Assembly (NCBI RefSeq): GCF_040802235.1
Contig: NC_133157.1
Coordinates: 89,390,001 to 89,454,000, forward strand
DNA length: 64,000 bases
Reading direction: 5' to 3'
Source: Manis javanica
Lineage: Eukaryota > Chordata > Mammalia > Pholidota > Manidae
The notes beneath the pieces are model-generated. The model was not told the origin of the DNA. It searched no databases and was given only the letters and a program-made list of their open reading frames with translations. A program made the position numbers and the translations under genes. Shown here piece by piece: positions 11,693 to 23,057 of the stretch (position 1 is the stretch's first letter; each line of letters starts with the position of its first letter).

Positions 11693-12439
11693 ACAACATA
11701 TGAAAAAAAATTTTTTTAGTATATAATTATGGCTTCTTGGATTTGAAAATACCTGATTAGTTTGTGAAAAGACGAGTTATGTGTGTGTGTTTACAGCAAG
11801 TCCCAAGAGTACACAATCTAAAGCTTTATTGTTATAATTTAAAATGCTACAGACTTACAAAAATATCATTTCAAGGATTAACTACTTACAATTCTTTCAT
11901 ACTTAGATTTACAAATTTTGAATAATATTTTAAATTTTTGTCAGTCCATCTGATTGAATATGGGACAAAGCACTATTCAAAATTCACAAATCTAAATAAG
12001 TGTAAAATAAATTTAAGTTCTGTGCTTTGGTTTATACTGGGCATAAACATTATGTGGGGAAGGTGGACAGAGGAAATTCTCAGTACAAATCGTTGAGAAA
12101 TGGCTAAAATTCCAGGGTCAACAAGAATTTCAAGGTTTATGAAATTGGAGGGCCTCTAGTCAAGATCTCTAACAGACCACGAGAATCAGATAATGTCTGG
12201 ATGACTGGAAAAACTGTCTTTCTGACAAGGTGAATAGGGTTGGAAAGAAGGCCCCAGAAGGCCCAGGAGGATGCAGAGCCCTGTGGGACCAGATGGTGGG
12301 GGGGTGGGGTCTGTGGTCCTGCCTGCTCCTCCCGTCCCCTCCCCCACCCACAGGAGCTCTTTGTGACCAGGCCACCCTCCGTGATGTGGGCCTGCTGTGC
12401 TGTGCCCAAGCACACGCCCAGAGGTCAGCTGCTTGGGGG

Positions 12440-13455
12440 CAGCAGTGCGGATCAGAGTATTAGTATTCTCCTATCTCTGCAAAGCGTTCTGGCTACCTGG
12501 CTGAGCTCCAGCTCCACCTCCTGGGTGACTGACATCACTGTAGGCATCCTGTGTGGACTGGGGCTCTTACTACTGCAATTCCTCTTCTTCCCAAATGATA
12601 CATCCTCACCACCACCTAGAAATATCAGGAAGGTAAGGAGCCCTTGGCCCACACCAGACACAATGTGAATCTCTCTTTTCTATGATGACTTCTGCTTTTT
12701 GGGGGTCAGCTGTAGAGGCTCCTGGGATGGGAAAGAAGAGAACATCTTTTCTCAATAAAGAATCCAAGATCCTCCTTCTAGGCATAAGCCAGGTCGGGCA
12801 GCAGTTGCGGCAGGAGGATCTCTCCCAAGATTCCAGACAGGAGCCAGGTAGGGTAAAGGGCTCCAGGCCAAAGTCCCAAACCCAGGGGCCAGCGGCTGCG
12901 GCCGAGATCCTCAGAATTTGATGCCTGTAGGAGGACAGGCCCCTGAGCACTGATCCACTGGCTGCCTTCCTGGGGCAAGGGTCTGGCACAGGGGTCTAGG
13001 GCGAGGCTTCGTCCAGGCTGACCCGAGGGCAGTGGTGAGCCCACAGCACCTCTGAGCAGGGGCTGCAGTGGGGCCCAGGCCTCGGGAGGCAGCGTGCGGC
13101 CTGACAGAGCTCAGAGGGGCCTGTGGGTCTGAGCACGTGTGTTTCTGGAGCACAGAAATACATTGATGCAAGAAAGCCAGGGCGGGTCTCACGTAGAAAA
13201 TCCTTTACATTCTTCAAGGAAGGAAAACTGAAGATAATTTTATGTACTTTAAAAAAGTGCAAGAAGGAAAACCTCAAGGCCCATTAGTTAAATGTAGACA
13301 GTAACATTCACAGACTTTGAGACCTGCACCCCATTTGTGACTCAAGTGAGACTTGACCCCACCCTGTCGTGATTTTGGTTTTTTGGTCCCTCAGCATCAC
13401 CTGGAGCCAAGGGAGAAGAACAGGAGGAGGAAGAAGAGAGGCACAGCTCTGAGAG
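12440..13455 (+). pseudogene. SPATA31-like gene, exons 1 and 2 only
   Basis: SPATA31 genes encode testis proteins with one short N-terminal membrane segment and a huge last exon. Exon 1 (about 12455-12632) reads LQSVLATWLSSSS, then a hydrophobic segment, SWVTDITVGILCGLGLLLLQ, then a PPPRN-rich stretch, and ends at a good donor (GGAAG/GTAAGG). Exon 2 (13395-13455) follows a strong acceptor (TTTTTTGGTCCCTCAG), stays in frame and encodes a basic stretch, HHLEPREKNRRRKKRGTALR, before GTGAGC. This exon pair matches the start of SPATA31A/E-type genes. The codon where the family starts (MEN) reads ATT, so the start is lost unless an upstream ATG is used. I found no later exons or large last exon, so it is probably a pseudogene fragment. 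Confidence 0.6.
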
Positions 13456-14934
13456 GTGAGCGCCTGCCCCCTGGCCCTGCCTGCCCCGAGGCAGCCTCCC
13501 TCTCTCCCGCCTGAGGGCCCAGCTCCACGACACTCCTGAGGATGCCAGCGGCAGAGCCTGTCCCTCAGGAGTGGGAGCCCGTGGGGAGGCTGGTGGGCAG
13601 GAGATCCGAGCCTGGATGCTCCCCAGAGTCTGTGCTGGAACAAAGCTGCGAGGGGCTGGAAGTGGGTGTCACCCAGCACGGACGGGGTGGGCTGGAGTGG
13701 CCCAGGAGTGCCCAGATCGGGAGCGGGGACTCCAGGTCCACGTGTGGATGATGTGTTAAACTTCCCTCAGGAGCCTCTCTAAGGTGGCCCTTGCCCTGTG
13801 GCCCACAAAGGGTGATTATGAGGGTGGCTGTACGGGCCGCAGAGGGTAATGGATGTAGAATCAGAAGGCTAGAGCAGGGCTTTCACACCTTCCAGAAACC
13901 TGCTCTGAAATCACTCCAGATGCCTCCTAAGTGTACCGCCCGAGTGAGAGCCGAGGGCCAGTCTGCTGTCCAGTGTGTTTCTTCCACACATTAAATCCTA
14001 AGGGCAACTACTCTCCTTAGCAACCTCTAGTAACAACAAGATGATGAAAAGCTCTAGACCAGTAGGGTGCCTCTCCACCATGGCTGCTAGTTAAAATCAT
14101 CTGCTCGTTTAATCACCTGCGGGAGGGCACCTGAGTTGCGACACTTCCGACAGCTGCTGTGTCATGAAAGGAAGTCCTGTAATTCCCAAACCCTTCAGAA
14201 CCGCTTCTCTGGTGGTTTCTTTCTCCTCCGACTGGGCAGCCCAGGAATCTAGAGCCAGGCTGACTGCTCTCTCGCCAGCTGCCCAGAATGGGGCAAGGCA
14301 GAGCTCACGCCGTGGGGACGGGTGGCACACCACTGGGGGCCCGTGCGCCACCACCCCGCCCAGCTCAGGCTCCCAGGGGCCACCTCCCCAGGACGCACCT
14401 GCCCAGCCCGCCGCAGGTCCCCCACGGCCCTCCACGAGCCCACAGCGCTCACTCCCAGGAAGGCCTTTCCTTGTCCTGAGAGACTAGAACACGCTCATGC
14501 GACCAGCATTAGTCACCTCATTTTGCCTCAACGAGGACCATGTTCCCTCTTCAAATGTTCCTTTCTAAATAGACAGAGCCTCATATTCATATTTGACTAC
14601 AGTACCTCAAATATTTTGAGAAAATGATGAATTTTTAACTGCAGAGAAATGAAGAAGTACTAAGGTTTTCTTTTGCCTCCAAATCCTCTTGAACAAAAAC
14701 CTACTTTATTCTTCCAGAAACTGTACTGAACCAAACATGTACAACCCAACGACACATCAGTTAGTGACCTTCTCCAAGGCTGGGTTCTACTCCACAGCAA
14801 CAGCCAGGAACTATTCAGTCCCATGTGGCTCATCACTAACCTGTCGCTAAGCTAGACTGTGATGGTATGTGTGCAGGCTGTATTCATGGGGTGGGGGCAC
14901 ACACACATGTGCATGTGTGTGTTCTATGAGCATG

Positions 14935-14936
<2 letters not shown>
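13456..14936. other. GC-rich intergenic DNA, nothing recognised
   Basis: The large SPATA31 coding exon would be expected downstream of exon 2, but no convincing piece of it is visible. Open frames here overlap on both strands and reflect GC content. Confidence 0.4.

Positions 14937-14982
<46 letters not shown>
14937..14982. repeat. (TG)23 microsatellite
   Basis: Twenty-three uninterrupted TG dinucleotides, preceded by shorter CA and TG runs from 14900. Probably polymorphic, and able to adopt Z-DNA under supercoiling. Confidence 0.97.
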
Positions 14983-14985
<3 letters not shown>

Positions 14986-15334
14986 CAGGAGGCTGTTGTG
15001 TTGATTTGAAGACTGTTACTGTCTTGTGGGTGGAAGCCAGGCCAGACAGACCCTGTGGACAAGACTCGGGGTTCCTATCTGAAAGACGTGGGCATCTTGT
15101 TGCTGCCATTGCCGCCCAGGGTCAGAGCCTCTTCAGGAAATAGGAGGCACCCAGGTGTCCTTGTGGAAAAGTGTTATGACGCACTCTCCACACTAGGCAA
15201 GGTGGGAGAGGTGGGAGCTTTTGTGCCCCTGGTGCCCAGGAAGGATGGCACAGAGCTCGGGTCTAACATGGATCCAGGCACAGGTGGAACTCTAGATCCA
15301 GTCCCCAGATCGTGATGCAATAATGGAGAAGCCT

Positions 15335-15445
15335 AATCTACTCTGTCCCACAGCCACTAGCCACGTGTAGCTACTGACCTTAAAATGGGGCTAGTGTGAC
15401 TGAATACTGAGTTTTAAATTTCACTTCATTTTAAGGGCATGAAAT
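15335..15445. mobile_element. MER5-like hAT DNA transposon fragment
   Basis: CTGTCCCACAGCCACTAGCC, followed by CACGTGTAGCTACTGA and an AT-rich TGAGTTTTAAATTTCACTTC, corresponds to the old non-autonomous hAT element MER5. Both ends are eroded; only about 110 bp remain. Confidence 0.6.
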
Positions 15446-16650
15446 GTAAAGGGTGGCAATGAACTGAACAGCACAGTTCTAGATTCTTAGCAGGGAAGCT
15501 GGAGAAAGGCCTTGTGTCCTCACCTGGGACAGGCGTCAGAGATGGAGCAGCACATGGGAGCCCCTGGGGCCAATGCAAGGGGACTTCAGGCCAACAAAGG
15601 GAATCCAACAAATTCATCTGAGAGGCAGGCTGCACACTGCAGATGCCTCCCCCTTCCAGATGTTTCTCCTCCTTGGGCCAAACATGAGGCTCCAGGCTTT
15701 TTATTAAGGGGAGACACATTTTATTCCAAATATCTGGTTTACTGTCTCCACATCCTGTCTAATACACTGAAATGTAGGGAAGAACTTCCAGAGTTCCCAG
15801 GGCATGCAAACAGGGCTCTGTGCTGGAAGCACAGGGCCAAAACCATGTCACAAAGTGTTCCAGCTCTTCAGGTAAGAGTGCCGCTGGACCCCTGGGGGGG
15901 TGGGGGAGGCTGCTCCCAGTGGAGCTCAGGGCAGCTGAGGAAAACGCTCCCTGAGTGTTGCCTGTTAAAACCCACAGGGTTTCCAAATGCATCACAAGGG
16001 AATTAACAGTATTCTGCAGTCAGGTGACCCTGTTGCGTAGGACCGGTGTTCCTGTGATGAGCCCACAAAGTCTTTTAAACCATCTGCCCCTAAAAGACCC
16101 ATTGTTTCAAACCCAGGTTAACAGATACTACTGAGCTCCTTGATTTCCAGCACCTGACCATGACCCTTTTGCAGGCGGCCTCTCCCTTGCACGCTGTCAG
16201 CTCAAGGCTCTGCACCGGCATCCCTGTGCCCACAGCCGCCAAGGGTGGCTCCTTGCAGCCAACGTTTTCCAAATGAGGAAGCAAGAGTCTCAGCAGTTTC
16301 AAGGGATGATGGAATCCAGATCCATGTACCTGGTCTGCTGCTGCCACGTGCTGTCCCCAGAGAGAGGCTTTGGGTGTATAGGATGAGCCCTCGGGGGTTT
16401 GATACGGAACAGTGCTCCCACGCGTGTGTGTGAATGGAAGGAAGGGTCAGTGCTGGGGAGGGCCCAGGCTCATACTGTCCCCAAATGGCTGCAGGGAGAG
16501 GAGCCCCCATGCCACCACCTGCTGCAGCCTGATGGGACAAGAGGCCAAGCCTCAGACGCGGAGACCACTGGAGTCCACCTCAAGCAAGTCCAGGAGTCCC
16601 TGAAGGAGGAACGGCGTTGGTGACTGACAGAATGAATGAGGACACAGACA
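15446..16650. other. Intergenic DNA, nothing recognised
   Basis: A 164-codon plus-strand frame (15512-16006) exists, but I recognise no family. It has no domain-like hydrophobic pattern, and frames on the other strand are similar. I treat it as non-coding. Confidence 0.35.
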
Positions 16651-17529
16651 CTAGCAGAAGCTGAGCCTGACCTGTTTTACTGAAATTTAGGAAGGTTATA
16701 TATGTTTTGAGTATGCAGTTTCACAAAGATTAGATCATTTGATTCTTTCAGAAAAAATGTTCACATAAAGGCAAATCTGTAAAGATTAGAGATTATTGGT
16801 GCCTTAGCAATCACTAATTTTTTGCACTTATTCTTGCTTGGCTTCCCTGGCCGTCTTGGAACAAATATGACTTGTTCCCTCATGCCTGACTGGCCTGGGC
16901 CCTACTTGAAGTTTCTTATTATTGATTTTAAAATAGCCACGGTTACCATTCATCTGATTAACAAATACAGCTGAGTCTATTTTTCTGGATCTAGAGCATT
17001 ACGTGGAGATTTAAAGAAAAACATCAAAACAGTGTACCATTAAAACAGTGTAGTAAGACTAAGGTAATTGCAATTGCGGGAACTGAGAACTCTGTTCCAG
17101 TCTTGGGTGAACCCTTCCATTCACTCTTGGGTAGGTGCCCAGTTTCACAGGTGCCCTGGGGGGATGAGGTAAGGAGATAATGACCACCGAATCAGAAGGC
17201 AGAGGGGCCCAATCGGGCCACTTCTCTTCCTAAGGGGGGACGCCGGGGAATGTCTGTCTTAGAGTTTTCTTAAACCATTTACAATAATATCTGTGGTAGT
17301 GATCTTTTCTACTGGGAGAGTCTCTGTAATCATGCCAGGCCCTCTGACATGCCATCATTCATGCTGACTTTCCTTTATTTTTCTATTATTCCCCGGGACC
17401 CAACAGGTCTAAGGAGTCATTGAGAAATTCCTCATGAGGCCAAGTTGGGCGGGGAGAGGGACCTGGAACCTACTCAAACAATTCTTATTTATGATAACTT
17501 GATACTTGTTTCCAGTATCTTCTCTGCAT

Positions 17530-18100
17530 CCCCCTATTATTTTTTAATAAAATGTTGAAATTTTGCCCTGAGGTAAAATTAATAAACATTACAGTTTCTA
17601 ATAGAAAGCTGTTTAACACGGTTTATTTTACCATAAAAGATATTTAAATCTTGATGTAAAATAAAGATGGAAAGTAGAGTTAAGTGCAGTAGGAAAGCAA
17701 GGGTAGACTGACAGATCCATGCCTATAAACTGGGTATTGATCCGAGTGAGACAAGGGCAATAACAGTCATGGGCACAGATTTCTCTCAAAACTGGGGGGA
17801 GAGGGGGGAGGTTCTGAGCCTCACATCTGTTGACCCCCTATTGCTCACCTGATGGCCCCCCTGCGACTGTGCCTGTCTTAGGTTGTTCCTCCCATGAGGA
17901 ATCTTACCCGTCTCTGGCTAACCAGTCATCCTCTGGAGCTAATCAGGGCAATGAGGGTGGGAGAGAGAGGCAGCATCGGTTTTCTGTCTCCTTGGTTTTT
18001 TATGTCTCCATGGCCTTCATGCTCAGAATGTGCTTTAGGGATCCCTTGCCAGCCGGCAGGTTCCTAGCTCAAGTAAATATATTTTGAGGAATTCAAGCTA
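17530..18100 (-). mobile_element. Diverged relative of the L1 retroviral tail
   Basis: From about 17640 the plus strand follows the same order as the tail of L1-C at 23440-23940: GATGGAAAGTAGAGTTAAGT, GGGCAATAACAG, GGGGGAGGTTCTGAGCCTCA, then a nearly identical core, CTGATGGCCCCCCTGCGACT through CTGGCTAACCAGTCATC, then a decaying flank. It is not attached to an L1 3' end, and it lies in a region with other retroviral marks. It may therefore represent the retroviral family from which the L1 tail came. Confidence 0.6.
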
Positions 18101-18963
18101 TTTTTTATAATGTAAGATATATCTTTCAATACAACAGGGTAGTGAAGTTCTAGAAAGGGCTTTGTTTGAGAAAGAAAGAGATAACAGAATAAGCAAACAG
18201 GAAAAAAGGTGAAAAGATTGGAAAACCCCAGGGCAAAACTTGGGGGTATAGCTGGGAGTTCTCCCCTTCTTTCTTTAATTGAAGTCGTAGGTGATGTTCA
18301 CTGCCGAGGGAGGCAGACTTCTGGGGTGGTTTTCATCCTCATTTTGGGAGCTGACCGCTATATGATGTTTGACCAGCTGTTTGGGGAGCCAGTGAGGACC
18401 TGGAGCAGAGATAACCTCTCCCTTAGTTAAGCACTGCTGCTGGCTTTTAGTTTTTTATCAGTTTAGGAATAATGACAAAAGACTATAAATGACAAAAGAC
18501 TTACAATTTACAATGGTTTAAGATCTGAGGAGAACTTACTATAAGATAGTTTATATAAGGATATTTGGATATATTTGTAATATAAGACATTTAATAAAAT
18601 TCAGCATTATTTTTTTGACAGTGCTTTCCAGGTAATTAAGCAGGTAATTATATGTCAGATAAATAAACTGAATCAGCCAAATACTTTTTCCAATGAGGAG
18701 AAAATATTTCTCTATTACGTCCCAGGACACTCTGGAAAACATCAATTAACTATAGATAAAGCACCTTTTTGAATTTGGTGTTGGGAAGTTGTCAAAAGAA
18801 AGTTTTTAGGGCACTTGCCTAAATAGAATTATAGGTTATTATTAAATAATACTTACTTTTTAACCAGAATGACAATAAAAAGGTTTAAAGGCAAATACAG
18901 AAGGTTACAGTTGTTGACAACACTTAGCTTACAGTCCTTTTAATATTAAGATCTTATTTTCTT

Positions 18964-21090
18964 TAGCCACAGCAATCACACAACAAAAAAATTAAAGGCG
19001 TCCAGATTGGCAAAGAAGTTAAACTGTCACTCTTTGCAGATGACATGATATTGTACATAAAAAACCTTAAAGAATCCACTCCAAAACTCCTAGATCTAAT
19101 ATCTGAATTTAGCAAAGTTGCAGGATACAAAATTAATACACAGAAATCTGTGGCTTTCCTATATACTAATGATGAACTAGCAGAGAGAGAAATCAGGAAA
19201 ACAATTCCATGCACAATTTGCATCAAATAGAGTAAAATACCTAGGAATAAACCTAACCAAGGAAGTGAAAGACCTATACCCTGAAAATTACAAGACACTC
19301 ATGAGAGAAATAAAAAAAGATACCAATGAACAGAAACTCATCCATTGCTCTTGGCTAGGAAAAATTAACACTGTCAAAATGGCCATCCTGCCTAAAGCAA
19401 TCTACAGATTCAATGCAATCCCTATCAAAATACCAACAGCATTCTTCAATGATCTAGAGCAAATAGTTCTAAAATTCATATGGAACCACAAAAGACCCGA
19501 ATAGCCAAAGCAATCCATAGAAGGAAGAATAAAGCTGGGCGGATTATGCTTCCTAACTTCAAGCTCTACTACAAAGCCACAGTAATCAAGACAATTTGGT
19601 ACTGGCACAAGAACAGACCCTAGACCAATGGAACAGACTAGAGAGTCTTGATATAAACTGAAGCATATATGGTCAATTAATATACGATAAAGGAGCCATG
19701 GATATACAATGGGGAAATGACAGCCTCTTCAACTAGTGTCAGCAAAACTGGACAGCTACATGCAAGACAATGAAATTGGATTGCTGTTTAACCCCATACA
19801 CAAAAGTAAACTCGAAATGGATCAAAAACCTGAATGTAAGTCATAAAATCATAAAACTCTTAGAAGAAAACACAGACAAAAATCTCTTGAATATAAACAT
19901 GAGCAACTTTTCACTGACTGCATCTCCTTGGGCAAGGGCAACAAGAGCAAAAATGAACAAATGGGACTACATCAAGCTAAAAAGCTTCTGTACAGCAAAG
20001 GACACCATCGCAGAACAAAAAGGCATCCTACAGTATGGGAGGAACGTATTTGTAAATGACATATCTGACAAGGGGTTAACATCCAAAATATATAAAGAAT
20101 GCACATCCAAAAGGCAAATACCTCAACATCCAAAAGGCAAATAACCCAATTCAAAAAAGGACAGAGGATATGAACAGACACTTCTCCAAAGAAGAAATTC
20201 CGATGGCTAACAGGTACATGAGAAGATGCTCCACATAGCTAATCATCAGGGAAATGCAAATTAAAACCACAATGAGGTGTCACCTCACACCAGTTAGGAT
20301 GGCCAACATCCAAAAGACTGGGAACAATAAATGCTAGTGAGGATGCAGAAAAAGGGAAACCCTCCTACACAGCTGGTGGGAATGTAAGGTAGTTCAATCA
20401 CTGTGGAAAGCAATATGGAGGTTTGACCTGGGAAACCTGAAATACCATTTGACCTGGGAATTCCACTCCTAGGAATTTACCCAAAGAAAACAAGTTCTCA
20501 GATTCAAAGACATCTGCACCCCTGTGTTTATTGCAGCACTATTTACAATAGCCAAGATATGGAAGCAATCTAAGTGTCCATTGGTAGGTGAATGGATAAA
20601 GAAGAAGTGGTGCATATACACAGTGGAATGCAAGAAACAAATCCTGCCATTTGCAACAATATGGATGAAGCTAAAGGACATTATTCTCAGTGAAATAAGT
20701 CAGGCAGAGAAAGACAAGTAGCAAATGATTTTACTCATTTGTGGAGTATAACAACGAAGCAAAACTGAAGAAAATAGCAGCAGACTCACAGACTCCACGA
20801 AGGGACTGGTGGTTACCAAAGGGGAGGGGTGAAGGAGGGAGAAGGGGACTGAGGGGTATCATGATTAGTGCACATGGTGTATGTGGGGTCACGGGGAATA
20901 CAGGGTAGCACAGAGAAGACAAATAGTGACTTTGTGGCATCTTACTACACTGATGGACAGTGACTGCAATGGGATACGGTGGGGGACTCAATAAGGGTGA
21001 ATGTAGTAACCACATTGCTTGTCTTGTGAAATCTTCATAAGATTATATATCAATGATACCTTAATTAAAAGTAAAGAGTAAAAAAGAATA
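18964..21090 (+). mobile_element. LINE-1 copy B, 5'-truncated, older subfamily
   Basis: The copy begins inside the reverse-transcriptase domain of ORF2 ([11 protein letters not shown] motif at about 19035-19070) and runs through the rest of ORF2 to a 3' UTR ending near TTAATTAAAAGTAAAG. Frames 19045-19230, 19265-19504 and 19770-20144 are consecutive pieces of ORF2 separated by frameshifts and stops. Its 3' UTR (GGACTGGTGGTTACCAAAGG, then a short AT-rich end) differs from copies C-E, and it has no retroviral tail. I found no clear target duplication. Confidence 0.85.
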
Positions 21091-22189
21091 AGTGAGGCAT
21101 TTGCAATACTGCTTCCTAAGAGCACTAGGTGGGAATTATATTTAAAAAAGTCTTTTTTTCTTAAGCATTCAATAAACTGTACTTAAGAACAAAGTTATGT
21201 TCTATTACTCTTAATACAATGCATTTTTATTCCTTATACCTTCTCTTATCAAAACACATTCTTTAGCATACAGAAATGCTTTCCTTATTATATTAGGAAG
21301 TTCTAATTAGAACCTAAAACAATTTGGTACCTTAATCTTCAGTGAACACTGATAAATAGGCCATTGTAAACTGTTAGACCAGCATTCCTCAGATTGATAT
21401 ATTTATGAACACATTTTATCATTTTTGGAAATGTGCCTTACAGCAAAATTTGTCATTGAGCATAAAATACGTCTATATAACTTAGCAAAACTTTAAGAAT
21501 TTTGGTTACCACAAAAATTCTGAGGCTGTTTGCAGATATACAGTTTTATAAATTAATATACTATTATTATTAAGATCTTCGCTACATTTACTTATTTTTA
21601 GCAGCCATGCTAGATTACTTAGAAACTTTCACCAAACATGAGACAAAGTTAAGCCTGTCTTTAAGCATCTTCTTGAAAGATTTAACAGATAATATCAACT
21701 TAAATGACTAAATAAACTTAGACATCTGATAACTATAAGGACATGTCCATTTTAGTTAAATTTAAATTAGCATTAATGCTTAATATTTTTTATTAGAATT
21801 TCTGGAACTTTTAGAATGCCCAATTTTTACAAGCACTTGTCTGTACATTAGTTTTTATTAATAACATCCAGAGGGAGGGAGCAGGAGATAAGGAGAGGTT
21901 ACGTGAGGCTTTCCAAGGTCAGCTAGCTCTGCCTTGGAGTCGTAGGGGCATCCTCCTCCTCCTCCTCACCTGCTATGACCTAAATTCTTTCTGAATGTAC
22001 TGTTATTTCTTCTGGGTTAGTTTCTGGTCATATTTGGGAGGCAAAGATTCATCACTCTCTGAGGCTGTGGATTTTAAAGTGCATCATAGCTAGTCACTGT
22101 TCAAGTTTTTCAGCTACAACGTTCTCTTCAAGAGGTTTATCTGACAAATAGGAGGCTGCGGGGGAGGAGTCCAAACTTTCACTAAATTC

Positions 22190-22460
22190 TACAGGGCAAA
22201 TGTTTCCATGGGAAAGTCCTGAAGCCTATGAAGGGTGAAGTGGCGTTTAAGTTGTTGGCCCACCTTTTGCCAGAGCTGTTCGCTTACGGTTTCTCCTTCA
22301 GGAAACCCGGGGCAAGTATTTTACACAAAAGTAAGAAAAGCATGTAATTGCTGGGTGTGTAGAGCAATACCACAACTACTAAGAGTAATTTTAAGCATAT
22401 GCATAAAAAGCGACTGGTTCTTTGATCCAGACTGACCCATAGCTCTAGCTTTAAACGTAC
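22190..22460 (-). pseudogene. Betaretrovirus-like gag matrix remnant
   Basis: One minus-strand frame shows a short run, FPEGETVSEQLWQKVGQQL, preceded in the same frame by HAFLTFV. That is the pattern of the end of a betaretroviral matrix domain. It lies about 250 bp inside the primer binding site, where gag should begin. Stops and frameshifts interrupt it on both sides. Only a fragment is readable; no capsid or nucleocapsid motif was seen. Confidence 0.5.
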
Positions 22461-22672
22461 AAACAAAAATTTGAGGGTCCAACAGTCCTTTGACCCTTGC
22501 TATCCCAAGTTTTACTCCTGATGCTACTACTCCTGTACTACCTCTGGGACTTCACCGAGTCCATACCTTACAGACATGTGTCTATTGACCAATGGGAGCC
22601 ACTCCTCACAGAAGGTGCCAGCCATGCATGCAAGACCTGACTCTTCTCAGGTCCCCTTTATTCCATACTCAG

Positions 22673-22690
22673 GTCCCTGTTCGGGTGCCA
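22673..22690 (-). other. Retroviral primer binding site, tRNA-Lys type
   Basis: Read on the minus strand the site is TGGCACCCGAACAGGGAC, one base from the Lys primer binding site used by many betaretroviruses and lentiviruses. It lies two bases inside the LTR end, exactly where reverse transcription would be primed. Confidence 0.8.
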
Positions 22691-22692
22691 CC

Positions 22693-22999
22693 TGTGAAGA
22701 CCAGCTCCACAAACCAGCGAAACCTGAGTGGAGTGGGAGTGAGGAGCTTGAGGAAAATACAGTGAGGAAAATACAGAAAAAGATACAAGAAATACATTGA
22801 AACCAAAGCTGGGATCAGGTGGTTCACTGCCTACTGATAGCAGATAAGTGATGCACTTTATTTTCTGAGTACCACTTATATGCACAAGCTCATAATTATG
22901 TCACTTCTGGGCTGATTTCATATCCAGTGATATCACCTCCTGGTACTATCACTTCCTGGTGCCCAGATCTGGTGATGTCACTTCCGGGGTGACATAACA
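22693..22999 (-). mobile_element. LTR of the betaretrovirus-like provirus
   Basis: On the minus strand the LTR runs from TGTTATGTCACCCC to GGTCTTCACA, about 307 bp, with the TG...CA ends of a retroviral LTR. A TATA-like GCATATAAGT is near 22880 and AATAAAG near 22860. U3 contains four diverged copies of a TCACTTCC-type motif (22903-22990). The LTR abuts the Lys primer binding site, so it is the 5' LTR. It lies 26 bp from the poly(T) end of L1-C. Confidence 0.75.
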
Positions 23000-23057
23000 T
23001 CTTGCCCTCCATGAAACTAAAAGCTTGTTTTTGTTTTTTTGTTTTTTTTGTTTTTTT

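Larger units (their letters stand above)
16651..22999 (-). mobile_element. Decayed betaretrovirus-like provirus, split by L1-B
   Basis: Read on the minus strand: an LTR (22999-22693), a Lys-type primer binding site (22690-22673), a matrix-like gag remnant (about 22450-22190), badly decayed sequence, the L1-B insertion (18964-21090), and near 18100-17530 a stretch homologous to the retroviral tail carried by L1 copies C, D and E. No intact gag, pol or env was seen, and no pol motif was found, so large deletions are likely. The far end near 16650 is a guess; a 3' LTR was not recognised there. The identity of the 5' end is well supported, the extent is not. Confidence 0.5.

Noticed and set aside
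14900-14985. Coding meaning for the CVCVCV / THTHTH frames
   Set aside because: They are translations of the (TG)n microsatellite.
15512-16006. 164-codon plus-strand ORF as a new gene
   Set aside because: No recognisable family, no exon signals and comparable frames on the other strand.
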